Origin: CAZLNO01 sp964561005
GTDB lineage: Bacteria; Pseudomonadota; Alphaproteobacteria; Kiloniellales; Rhodovibrionaceae
Length of the DNA: 32,598 nt
Reading direction: 5' to 3'
NCBI GenBank assembly: GCA_964561005.1
Contig: CAZLNO010000035.1
Span: 1-32,598, forward strand
Shown: piece by piece, positions 22,009 through 28,167 of the stretch
How positions within the stretch are numbered: the first letter of the stretch is position 1
Layout of the letters: each line of letters starts with the position of its first letter
Program-made: the position numbers and the translations under genes
The notes under the pieces: generated by a model
Databases searched by the model: none
What the model was told of the DNA's origin: nothing
The model's input: the letters and a program-made list of their open reading frames with translations, nothing else

Positions 22009-22875
22009 ATGAAGGAACGCATGGAACGCAGCGAGTGGGTCGAGCGGTTTCGCGAGCGGCTGGCCGAGCTGATCGCGCGCGAGGGCATGAGCCAGGCGGC
22101 CTTCGCGGCCTGGATCGGGCTCGACCGCTCGACGCTTTCGCAGCTCCTTTCGCCGGAGAACGCGCGCCTGCCGCGGGCGGAGACGATCGCCACGATCGCC
22201 CGCGCCACGCAGGTCAGCGCCGACTGGCTGCTGGGCCTCAGCCAGGCTGACGAGCCGGGCTCGGAGCTGCTGAGCGGCCAGCTCGAGGTCGAGCGCGGCG
22301 GGGCCAGCCCGATGGACGCCCGGCTGCGGCGCTGGCACGCCGAGGCGACGGGCTACAAGATCCGCTACGTTCCCACGACGCTGCCCGACCTGCTGAAGAC
22401 CGAGGAGACCATCGCCTACGAGTGCGGCGGCCCGGACGAGGCGGCCTCGGCGGCGCGGCTGCAGCAGGCGGAGTCCGACCTTGCCTACACCCGCCTGCCG
22501 GAGACCGACATGGAGGCCTGCTGCGCCTTTCAAACCGTCGAGGACCTGGCGCGCGGCGAGGGCATCTGGCGGGCCTTTGCGAAGGAACGGCGGCTGGAAC
22601 AGCTCGACCACGCCGTTACCCTGGTGGACGAGCTCTATCCGACCTTCCGCTGGTTCCTCTACGACGGCGCGCGGCGCTTCTCGGTGCCGTTCACGATCTT
22701 CGGGCCGCTGCGCGTCGCGGTGTACTTCGGCGAGATGTACTTCGTCTTCAACGCGACCGAGCACATCCGGGTGATGACGCGGCACTTCGACAACCTGATC
22801 CGCGCCGCCGTGGTGCCGCCGACCGAGGCCAAGAGCTATCTGGAGAAGCTACGCGGGGAGGTGGCAGCGTCGTGA
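22009..22875 (+). CDS. XRE-family HTH regulator with large C-terminal domain
   Basis: The product is a 288-residue protein. Residues about 12-75 form a Cro/CI-type helix-turn-helix (LIAREGMSQAAFAAWIGLDR, then STLSQLLSPENARLPRAETI and VSADWLLGLS). The remaining 210 residues form a separate domain starting YKIRYVPTTLPDLLKTEETI, vaguely like ligand- or partner-sensing tails of XRE regulators. That region contains WFLYDGARRFSVPFTIFGPL and VYFGEMYFVFNATEH. The C-terminal domain is unassigned. ATG 22009 has AGAGG upstream; ATG 22021 in the same frame is possible. The stop overlaps the next start (GTGA), so it is translationally coupled to a PhnD-like protein, and it diverges from the desaturase gene. 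Regulation of either neighbour is plausible. Confidence 0.8.
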   Translation: MKERMERSEWVERFRERLAELIAREGMSQAAFAAWIGLDRSTLSQLLSPENARLPRAETIATIARATQVSADWLLGLSQADEPGSELLSGQLEVERGGASPMDARLRRWHAEATGYKIRYVPTTLPDLLKTEETIAYECGGPDEAASAARLQQAESDLAYTRLPETDMEACCAFQTVEDLARGEGIWRAFAKERRLEQLDHAVTLVDELYPTFRWFLYDGARRFSVPFTIFGPLRVAVYFGEMYFVFNATEHIRVMTRHFDNLIRAAVVPPTEAKSYLEKLRGEVAAS

Positions 22876-23687
22876 GTCCTGTCGGTTGGGTCGCCGGACT
22901 GCCGATGTATGACCTGCCGGGCACGGCCGAATGGCAGGACGCCTGGTGGGCGGGATTGGCCTGTCATCTGCGGGCCGCCGGCCTGTCGGGGGTTCCCGAG
23001 CACCTGACCCGGCCGTCCGTGACCGAGGATCTCTGGGCCGACCCGCGGCTGCTGTTCGGCCAGGCCTGCGGCTATCCGCTGGTCGAGGAGTTCGCCGAGC
23101 GCCTGCGGCCGATCGCCACGCCCTGCTACGCGGCCTTGGGCTGCCAGGGGCCGTGCTATGCCAGCCTGCTCGTCGTCGCCGCGGACTCCCCGGCGAAAAG
23201 GCTGGCCGACGTGCTGGGTGGCGTCTGCGCCATCAACGGTCACGGCTCGCAGTCCGGCTGCCAGGCGCTGCGCAGCGCGGTGGCCAAGGTGACCGACCGC
23301 CGGCGGCCGTTCCGCGAAGTGCTCGTGACCGGCAGCCACTTGGTCAGCTTGCGGGCCGTGGCCGAGGGCCGGGCCGACGTCTGCGCGGTCGATGCCGTAA
23401 CCCACGCCCTCTGCGCGCGCCATTCGCCGGATCTGCTGGCGGGGACCCGCTGCCTGGGCGCCACGCCGACGACTCCCGGCCTGGCGTATGTGATGGCGGC
23501 GGGCCACGGGGAGGACCTGGTGGCGCGGCTGCGCGCTGGTCTGTTCGCGGCGCTGGCCGATCCGGCGCTGGCCGAGGCGAGGGCGAACCTCCTCATCACC
23601 GGCGCGGTGGCGACGACGCTGGCCGATTACGCCTGTATCGCCGAACAGGCGGCGGCGCTGGCACGGGAAGGGCCGCTGCTGGCGTGA
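22872..23687 (+). CDS. PhnD-like substrate-binding-fold protein without signal peptide
   Basis: This is a 271-residue protein beginning with a coupled GTG. It resembles the PhnD/phosphonate-binding fold (COG3221 type): WADPRLLFGQACGYPLVEEF, then the hinge-like NGHGSQSGCQALRSAV, FREVLVTGSHLVSLRAVAEG and the highly typical GRADVCAVDAVTHALCARH followed by PTTPGLAYVMA. Real PhnD proteins are exported lipoproteins or periplasmic, but this one starts VSPVGWVAGLPMYDLPG with no signal peptide and no upstream in-frame start that would provide one. No ABC permease or ATPase adjoins it. It may therefore work in the cytoplasm, perhaps as a sensor for the coupled XRE regulator. That role is inference. Confidence 0.78.
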   Translation: MSPVGWVAGLPMYDLPGTAEWQDAWWAGLACHLRAAGLSGVPEHLTRPSVTEDLWADPRLLFGQACGYPLVEEFAERLRPIATPCYAALGCQGPCYASLLVVAADSPAKRLADVLGGVCAINGHGSQSGCQALRSAVAKVTDRRRPFREVLVTGSHLVSLRAVAEGRADVCAVDAVTHALCARHSPDLLAGTRCLGATPTTPGLAYVMAAGHGEDLVARLRAGLFAALADPALAEARANLLITGAVATTLADYACIAEQAAALAREGPLLA

Positions 23688-23695
23688 ACCGCAGT

Positions 23696-23713
23696 GGCAG
23701 GCTTCAGCCTGCC
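23696..23713. repeat. Palindromic element with CAGGCTTCAGCCTG core, copy 2
   Basis: GGCAGGCT-TC-AGCCTGCC is a perfect inverted repeat located 8 bases after the stop of the PhnD-like gene. It shares 14 core bases with the copy at 3264-3281, and the differing base pair is changed on both arms. It may double as a transcription terminator stem for the upstream operon, although no T tract follows. Confidence 0.6.
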
Positions 23714-23739
23714 GTCTTCCGACCAACTGGCACGGCGAC

Positions 23740-23775
23740 AAAATAAAGAACGGCGACCGTTGATGGCCGCCGTTC
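23740..23775 (-). terminator. Intrinsic terminator of the cold-shock gene
   Basis: Read on the minus strand, GAACGGCG and CGCCGTTC (23768-23775 and 23748-23755) form a stem, extended inward by partial pairing, and are followed directly by TTTATTTT (complement of 23740-23747). Stem plus U-rich tail is a textbook factor-independent terminator, about 30 bases after the csp stop. Confidence 0.75.
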
Positions 23776-23804
23776 CGATGTCTCGTCTCAGCGCGGGTCG
23801 GCGC

Positions 23805-24014
23805 CTAGCCGAGCACGCGCAGCTTGTCCGCGGCCTGCCGGTTGTCCCGGCCGGGGACCAGCTCGAACTCGACGCGCTGACCCTCCTTCAGGCTGTCGAG
23901 TCCAGCCCGCTGAACCGCCGTGATATGCACGAACGCGTCCTTGCCGCCCCCCTCGGGCGCGATGAAACCATAGCCCTTCGTGGTGTTGAACCACTTGACC
24001 GTGCCGATAGTCAT
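23805..24014 (-). CDS. Cold-shock domain protein (CspA family)
   Basis: This is a 69-residue single cold-shock domain protein. RNP1 is KGYGFIAPEG and RNP2 is DAFVHITAV, both intact, after the standard start MTIGTVKWFNTTKG. The C-terminal VEFELVPGRDNRQAADKLRV completes the beta barrel. Such proteins bind single-stranded RNA and DNA and melt RNA structure, either on cold shock or constitutively. Upstream lies a stretch of about 340 bases without a gene before the next gene, which may include a long leader such as those that control many csp mRNAs. A clear intrinsic terminator follows. Which paralogue it is (cold-induced or housekeeping) cannot be told. Confidence 0.95.
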   Translation of the reverse strand: MTIGTVKWFNTTKGYGFIAPEGGGKDAFVHITAVQRAGLDSLKEGQRVEFELVPGRDNRQAADKLRVLG

Positions 24015-24354
24015 GTCGTCTCAGTCTCCGAAGTCTGCGAAAGTCGATGGCACGATCGGCCGGCCCGCGCCGCTCGTTCAGGTCCAAAGTCCGGCGCGCT
24101 CGGCAAGGCGTCGACACGTCGGAGACAGGAGCCGGCAACGAGAGACCGGCCAAAGCCGAAAGCCCTCCTACTTTGCGACGCCTGGCGCGCCTTTGCAACC
24201 CATTTCGCGCCGCGAGTCGCGCGCCCCGCCCAATGTCGCGACGATGCCGCAGACCTGCTTCACGCATTTTTCAGCGCTCATGCCGGCGGCGCTTTGCTAG
24301 CGTCCGGCCCCCGACGAAGGAACGGCAACTCAGACGGGCGGAACGCAGGGACGC
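24015..24354. other. 340-base region between csp and the next gene
   Basis: The csp gene leaves to the left and a 49-codon gene starts to the right. ORFs here are composition shadows. On the minus strand a GGAG word lies 11 bases before the csp start, and TTGCAA at about 24192-24197 could be part of a promoter, but I see no convincing -10. Otherwise I see nothing definite. Confidence 0.4.
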
Positions 24355-24504
24355 ATGAAGGATCGGGCCAAAAGGCACGGGCGCGTCGTGCTGAGCATGG
24401 CGAAGCGGCGGCTCTTGTCGATCTGGGACAATCCGCCGGCGATGCTGCTCTGGCTCCTGCTGACCGGGGCGACGGTGGGGGCGCTCAAGGCGATGGGCCT
24501 GTAG
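24355..24504 (+). CDS. 49-residue single-span membrane protein
   Basis: ATG 24355 is preceded by CAGGGACGC, and TAG is at 24502-24504. The first 25 residues are strongly basic (KDRAKRHGRVV, MAKRRLL). Residues about 28-46 form one hydrophobic helix (PPAMLLWLLLTGATVGALKA), so the N terminus should stay in the cytoplasm. It resembles no family I know. Frame, ribosome site and the clear positive-inside pattern support it, but such a short gene stays provisional. It precedes the small gene and Doc-like gene by about 90 bases in the same direction. Confidence 0.5.
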   Translation: MKDRAKRHGRVVLSMAKRRLLSIWDNPPAMLLWLLLTGATVGALKAMGL

Positions 24505-24592
24505 CGCTCGGCTCGGCGCCGAAGAGTTGTTCCCCGGCACGAGACCACCTAGCTTTCGCAAGGGTGTCAACCGGATGGGAGTCGCTGTTGCG

Positions 24593-24781
24593 ATGAGCAC
24601 CGATCAATTCAAGGGCGTGCCGTCCTTCAGCATCGAGGCCGCGCACGCCGCGGACAGGGAGAAGTCCGTCACCTATCCCCCGCGTCCGCTTTCCGAGCCG
24701 CTGGACCACGACACGCTGCGGACGCGGGCGCTGCAGGCAACCAGGCAAGCCAGGCGGGATATCGAGGATGAGCAGGACTGA
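24593..24781 (+). CDS. Small protein overlapping the Doc-like gene
   Basis: The product has 62 residues from ATG 24593; in-frame ATGs at 24575 and 24527 would give 68 or 84 residues, and 24575 has a fair AAGGGTG. The N-terminal half is polar and probably extended (FSIEAAHAADREKSVTYPPR). The last 25 residues are a charged helix (LRTRALQATRQARRDIEDEQD). Its end overlaps the start of the next gene by 14 bases. A short gene overlapping a Doc-fold gene is the typical layout of an antitoxin-toxin pair, but the sequence is not a recognisable Phd antitoxin and has no visible DNA-binding domain. Function is open. Confidence 0.55.
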   Translation: MSTDQFKGVPSFSIEAAHAADREKSVTYPPRPLSEPLDHDTLRTRALQATRQARRDIEDEQD

Positions 24782-25193
24782 GCCCAACAGCCCCAGCAAC
24801 ACGGCCGAGCCGCGTTGGCTGCCGGCCGACGAGATCAAGAAGCTCAACGCCGCCGACGCGGAGGAGGCCGGCCACGGCGCCGTTATCGCCGACATGGCAG
24901 CCCTGGAGCAGGCGCTGCAGCGGCCGAAGTCCCTCTGGGCCTATCACGGCGAGCGCGACGTGGTCCGCCTTGCCTGCGCCCTTCTGGTCGGCATCGTCGA
25001 GGCGCATCCCTTCGGCCGGGGGAACGCACCCACGGCGCTGGCCGCCCTGGTGATGTTCCTGGAAGCCAACGGCTATCGCTGGACGGCGCCGGACGGCCGT
25101 GTCCTCGGGGCCTACGTGCGCGCCCTGGCGGAGGGACGCTACACCGAGGAAGGGCTCGCCGAGACGCTGCGCCCGGACATCCTGCCGGCGTGA
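24768..25193 (+). CDS. Doc/Fic-fold protein with degraded active-site motif
   Basis: This 141-residue protein has the size and helical pattern of Doc (death on curing) proteins: MAALEQALQRPKS, then RLACALLVGIVEAHPF and TALAALVMFLEANGYRW. In Doc and Fic enzymes the central motif reads HxF followed by Asp/Glu, Gly, Asn, then Lys/Gly and Arg. Here it is HPFGRGNAPTA (His80 to Ala90): His, Phe, Gly and Asn remain, but the acidic residue is Arg84 and the Lys/Arg positions are Ala87 and Pro88. Catalysis of AMP or phosphate transfer is therefore doubtful. It overlaps the small upstream gene by 14 bases and converges on csrA. It may be a decayed toxin, a binding-only relative or an uncharacterised subfamily. 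Confidence 0.75.
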   Translation: MSRTEPNSPSNTAEPRWLPADEIKKLNAADAEEAGHGAVIADMAALEQALQRPKSLWAYHGERDVVRLACALLVGIVEAHPFGRGNAPTALAALVMFLEANGYRWTAPDGRVLGAYVRALAEGRYTEEGLAETLRPDILPA

Positions 25194-25220
25194 CCTCCGG
25201 CCACGGGCGCCTGCAACCGG

Positions 25221-25529
25221 CTATTTCTCCTCCCCGGCCGTCTCGGTGGTCGTTGGCCCGGCGTCATGGCGCTGGGCCTCGTCCTCGCCGGCGTGCGCCG
25301 GTCCATCTCCGCGCGGGCGCCCGAGGATCGCCGCGAAGTCCTGGCTGCCCGCCGCGGCGGCGCGGTTCTCGGCCTGGATGCGCTCGTAGATCTCGCGCCG
25401 CAGGACCGTGGCGTCCGAGGGGAAGGTGAAGCCCAGCTTGATGGACTTGCCCCGGATATCAACGACGGTCACCTCGATCTCGTCGTTGATGACGACCGAT
25501 TCCCCAACCTTGCGCGTCAGATAAAGCAT
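25221..25529 (-). CDS. csrA: Carbon storage/flagellar regulator CsrA with C-terminal extension
   Basis: CsrA binds GGA-containing hairpins in mRNA leaders and controls translation of flagellar and carbon metabolism genes. The first 50 residues match the family closely: MLYLTRKVGESVVINDEIEV, then VVDIRGKSIKLGFTFPSDATVLRREIYERI. ATG 25529 is preceded by GAGAGGAG; the frame opens ten codons earlier without support. The protein has 102 residues, against about 60-75 usual, owing to a polar, probably unstructured tail (GRPRGDGPAHAGEDEAQRHD). The RNA-binding residue pattern (LTRK near the start, VLRREIYERI near the end of the fold) looks intact. It diverges from the flgB operon across 238 bases, a placement consistent with flagellar control. 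Confidence 0.92.
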   Translation of the reverse strand: MLYLTRKVGESVVINDEIEVTVVDIRGKSIKLGFTFPSDATVLRREIYERIQAENRAAAAGSQDFAAILGRPRGDGPAHAGEDEAQRHDAGPTTTETAGEEK

Positions 25530-25576
25530 GGCCGGTTGACTCCTCTCAAGCGACCGCACGCCGGCCAGAAAGGCGC

Positions 25577-25599
25577 CGCCGCCGGCTGTTCCGGCGGCG
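25577..25599. promoter_or_regulatory. Hairpin in the csrA leader
   Basis: CGCCGCCGG (25577-25585) and CCGGCGGCG (25591-25599) pair over nine bases around a CTGTT loop. It lies 48-70 bases upstream of the csrA start and would be in its 5' leader if transcription starts in the AT-rich stretch beyond. The minus-strand loop (AACAG) has no GGA, so it is not an obvious CsrA autoregulation site. Confidence 0.4.
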
Positions 25600-25630
25600 A
25601 TTCGAAGCGTTAACGACTACCCTAGCTGCT

Positions 25631-25645
25631 TTTACGCATTCTTAA
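25631..25645 (+). promoter_or_regulatory. CtrA-like box upstream of the flagellar operon
   Basis: TTTA-CGCATTC-TTAA (25631-25645), followed by C, differs at one position from the alphaproteobacterial CtrA consensus TTAA-N7-TTAA. It lies in the only AT-rich patch of the csrA/flgB intergenic region, about 120 bases before flgB. A lone GTTAAC occurs at 25609-25614. The cckA gene at the end of the same gene run makes a CtrA link reasonable. Confidence 0.4.
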
Positions 25646-25767
25646 CAACCCACGCGTCAACCTTGAGTCGGTGCAAGTTGTGAAGTCCGCATCGCACAGT
25701 CATGCGGCTGGCGCGGGCAGGAGGCGGCGCCGGCAAGGATGGCGCGAAGACGGACCAGTGGGGGCGC

Positions 25768-26184
25768 ATGGCGTTCGGCAAGTTCAATGTGTTCGATGCA
25801 GTCGGGCGGCGGATGGACTGGCTCGGTCAGCGGCAGACCGTCCTGGCGGACAACATCGCCAATGCGGACACGCCGGGCTACACGCCGCGGGATCTCAAGG
25901 AAGCCGACTTTGCCAGCACCCTGAAGCGCGCGCTGAAGCCCATGGCGCCGCAGGTGACCCACGCGCGGCACATCGACGCGAGCATCCCGCCGCCGCAGGA
26001 GCCTGAGGCCGAGGATTCGCGCGAGACCTACGAGACGGCGCCGTCGGGCAACGCCGTCGTGATCGAGGAGCAGATGGTCAAGGTCGCGGAGACCCAGATG
26101 ACCTACAGGACGATGACCAACCTCTATCGCAAGCACGCCCAGTTGTTCATGACGGCCCTGGGCCGCGGCAGCGGCAGGGGCTGA
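25768..26184 (+). CDS. flgB: Flagellar basal-body rod protein FlgB
   Basis: FlgB is one of the proximal rod subunits of the flagellar basal body, exported by the flagellar type III system. The 138-residue product contains the rod-protein signature QTVLADNIANADTPGYTPRD, followed by a variable middle section and a C-terminal helix (MTYRTMTNLYRKHAQLFMTA), as in rod proteins that polymerise through both terminal helices. I start at ATG 25768 (GGGGGC upstream), which gives the usual N terminus; the frame opens at 25702 but that would add non-conserved residues. It is the first gene of the run flgB-flgC-fliE-fliQ-fliR-flhB. Confidence 0.93.
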   Translation: MAFGKFNVFDAVGRRMDWLGQRQTVLADNIANADTPGYTPRDLKEADFASTLKRALKPMAPQVTHARHIDASIPPPQEPEAEDSRETYETAPSGNAVVIEEQMVKVAETQMTYRTMTNLYRKHAQLFMTALGRGSGRG

Positions 26185-26216
26185 CCGCTGTCATCGCGCG
26201 GGGGGAGCGCTGATCC

Positions 26217-26624
26217 ATGGACCTGTCGAAGACGCTTTTCATTTCCGCGGCCGGCATGAAGTCCCAGGGCACGCGGCTGCGCGTGCTGGCGGAGAACGTG
26301 GCCAACGCGTCGTCGCTGCCGCAGTCGCCGGAGAACGAGCCGTATCGGCGCAAGCTGGTCAGCTTCGAGAACGTGATGAACGACGAACTGGGCGTGAATC
26401 AGGTGCAGGTGGAGGAGATCGCGCGGGACCAGAGCGACTTCGGCCGGAAGTACCTTCCCGGCCATCCGGCCGCCAACGAGGAAGGCTATGTGCAGACGCC
26501 CAACGTCAAGCCGCTGGTGGAAATGGCGGACATCCGGGAGGCGCAGCGCAGCTACGAGGCCAACTTGAAGGTGATCGAGGCCTCGCGCGACATGCTTATG
26601 CAGACGATCGGCCTGTTGCAGTAA
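26217..26624 (+). CDS. flgC: Flagellar basal-body rod protein FlgC
   Basis: FlgC is a proximal rod subunit next to FlgB. The 135-residue product begins MDLSKTLFISAAGMKSQGTR and has LRVLAENVANASSLPQSPEN (rod signature, with a Ser/Leu-rich variation of the usual N.ANA.T), EPYRRKLVSFE, then the conserved end GYVQTPNVKPLVEMADIREA, SYEANLKVIEASRDML. Both terminal helices required for polymerisation are present. The start has GGGGGGAGCGC upstream, 32 bases after flgB. The family assignment is secure. Confidence 0.95.
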   Translation: MDLSKTLFISAAGMKSQGTRLRVLAENVANASSLPQSPENEPYRRKLVSFENVMNDELGVNQVQVEEIARDQSDFGRKYLPGHPAANEEGYVQTPNVKPLVEMADIREAQRSYEANLKVIEASRDMLMQTIGLLQ

Positions 26625-26708
26625 CCCGCTGTTTTTAAAGGATCGGCGCGGACCGCGGGTGGCGACTGCCCGGTCCCGACGACAGGATCAAAATGGAGAG
26701 GCGGACCC

Positions 26709-27029
26709 ATGGCGGTGTCGTATTCGGAAGCCCTGGCAGCCTATCGCCGTGCGGTACAGCAGGCGCAGATCGGCGGGCCGGAGAACGAGCAGTCGCAGGC
26801 GGCGGGCCCGTCGAGCGAGTTCGGGCAGGTGCTGCGCCAGGAGACCCAGGAGGCGGTCCAAACGCTGCGCGAGGGCGAGAAGCAGTCGCTGGCCGCCGCG
26901 GCCGGCACGGCGAACATCAATGACGTGGTCATGGCGATGTCACAGGCCGAGATGACCCTGCAAACCGTGGTGACGCTGCGCGACCGGGCCGTCCAGGCCT
27001 ATCAGGAAATCCTGCGGATGCCGATCTGA
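26709..27029 (+). CDS. fliE: Flagellar hook-basal body complex protein FliE
   Basis: FliE joins the MS ring to the rod and is needed for export of rod proteins. The 106-residue product has the family layout: a polar N-terminal half with Gln/Glu-rich segments, then NINDVVMAMSQAEMTLQTVV and TLRDRAVQAYQEILRMPI, the conserved C-terminal helices ending in the typical E-I-x-x-M-P-[IV]. ATG 26709 has GGAGAGG upstream. A gap of 84 bases separates it from flgC, but order and strand support co-transcription. Confidence 0.95.
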   Translation: MAVSYSEALAAYRRAVQQAQIGGPENEQSQAAGPSSEFGQVLRQETQEAVQTLREGEKQSLAAAAGTANINDVVMAMSQAEMTLQTVVTLRDRAVQAYQEILRMPI

Positions 27030-27051
27030 CGTCCCGCGGCAGGGCGGCCCG

Positions 27052-27073
27052 GCCCGCCGGCCGGACGGCGGGC
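27052..27073 (+). promoter_or_regulatory. Hairpin between fliE and fliQ
   Basis: GCCCGCCG (27052-27059) and CGGCGGGC (27066-27073) pair around a six-base loop, 22 bases after the fliE stop. No T tract follows. It may tune the ratio of rod and export-gate gene expression through partial termination or RNA stability. Confidence 0.4.
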
Positions 27074-27114
27074 GCCATCGGGTCCGCCGCGGCCTTGGGG
27101 ATGCGGACGCCATC

Positions 27115-27384
27115 ATGAACGAGACCCAAATCATCGATGTGGGCCGCGAGGCCCTGCTGGTCATCCTGCAGGTCTCTGGGCCGGTGCTGCTGGCGGCGCT
27201 GCTGGTGGGCCTGCTGATCGCGCTGTTCCAGGCCCTGACCCAGATGCAGGAGATGACGCTGGCCTTCGTACCCAAGATCTTCGCCGTGATCTTCGCGGTG
27301 ATGCTGCTGGCGCCCTTCATGATCAACACGCTGCAAAGCTTCATGCAGCACATCGCCGACATGATCGTCGGCCTGGGCACGTAG
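27115..27384 (+). CDS. fliQ: Flagellar type III export gate protein FliQ
   Basis: FliQ is a small subunit of the FliPQR export gate in the inner membrane. The 89-residue product has two hydrophobic helices (LLVILQVSGPVLLAALLVGL and a second around KIFAVIFAVMLLAPFMINTL), with the highly conserved LIALFQALTQMQEMTLAFVP between them. ATG 27115 starts the typical MNETQIIDVGREAL. fliP is not in this run, so the gate components are split across loci. fliR follows after 6 bases. Confidence 0.97.
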   Translation: MNETQIIDVGREALLVILQVSGPVLLAALLVGLLIALFQALTQMQEMTLAFVPKIFAVIFAVMLLAPFMINTLQSFMQHIADMIVGLGT

Positions 27385-27390
27385 GCGGCC

Positions 27391-28152
27391 ATGCTCCAGG
27401 AGTTGCTGCCGGCCAGCATCTTCGCCGTGCTCCTGGTCTTCGTGCGCACCGGCGCCGCGGTCATGCAGTTCCCCGGCTTCGGTGACGCCTACGTCTCCAG
27501 CCGTGCCCGACTGCTGCTGGCCCTGATGCTGAGCCTGGCGGTAACGCCGGTGCTGGGCGACCGTTTGCCGGCCCAACCCGACTCGGCGACCCTCCTGTTC
27601 CTGCTGTTGATCGGCGAGCTCTTCGTGGGTCTTTTCCTGGGCGCCCTGGCGCGGGTGATGATGGCCGCGGTGCTGGTCGCCGGCACCGTCATCGCGCACA
27701 TGAGCCACATGGCCAACGCCATGATCAACTCGGCGCTGAGCCAGCAGCAGGCGTCGATCGTCGGGAACTTCCTGAGCATCACCGCGATGCTCCTGATCTT
27801 CGCGCTTGATCTGCATCACCTGCTGCTGCGCACGGTGGTGGAGAGCTATGTCGTGTTTCCGCCAGGCGAGCTGCCGCCGGTGGGCGACTTTTCCCGGCTG
27901 ATGTCGCAAACCGTGGCGCGGTCCTTCACCCTCGGGGTCCAGCTTGCCGCGCCGTTCCTGACGGTCGGCCTGATCGTCTATTTGCTGATGGGCCTTCTGG
28001 GCCGACTGATGCCGCAAGTGCAGATCTTCTTCGTCGCCATGCCGATGCAGATCGGGGTGGGCCATCTTCTGCTGCTCGTCACGCTGCCGGCCATCATGAT
28101 GTGGTTCCTGGGGGCCTTCGAGGAGACGTTCACGCCCTTCATTCCTGGGTAA
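27391..28152 (+). CDS. fliR: Flagellar type III export gate protein FliR
   Basis: FliR completes the FliPQR gate. The 253-residue product has about six hydrophobic segments and shows FVRTGAAVMQFPGFGDAYVS, SRARLLLALMLSLAVTPVL, LLIGELFVGLFLGALARVMM, MANAMINSALSQQQASIVGN and MGLLGRLMPQVQIFFVAMPM, all family hallmarks. It starts 6 bases after fliQ, so expression is tightly linked, and flhB follows after 15 bases. Start ATG 27391 is the only sensible choice. Confidence 0.97.
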   Translation: MLQELLPASIFAVLLVFVRTGAAVMQFPGFGDAYVSSRARLLLALMLSLAVTPVLGDRLPAQPDSATLLFLLLIGELFVGLFLGALARVMMAAVLVAGTVIAHMSHMANAMINSALSQQQASIVGNFLSITAMLLIFALDLHHLLLRTVVESYVVFPPGELPPVGDFSRLMSQTVARSFTLGVQLAAPFLTVGLIVYLLMGLLGRLMPQVQIFFVAMPMQIGVGHLLLLVTLPAIMMWFLGAFEETFTPFIPG

Positions 28153-28167
28153 GGCGGGAGGATCCCC

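Noticed and set aside
22422..22871. Extension of the PhnD-like frame upstream to 22422
   Set aside because: The extra 150 residues lie inside the XRE regulator gene in another frame and are Arg/Gly-rich; the GTG at 22872 gives the conserved length.
23694..24596. 300-codon plus-strand frame over the cold-shock gene
   Set aside because: It is antisense to an unmistakable CspA-family gene and its terminator; no motif.
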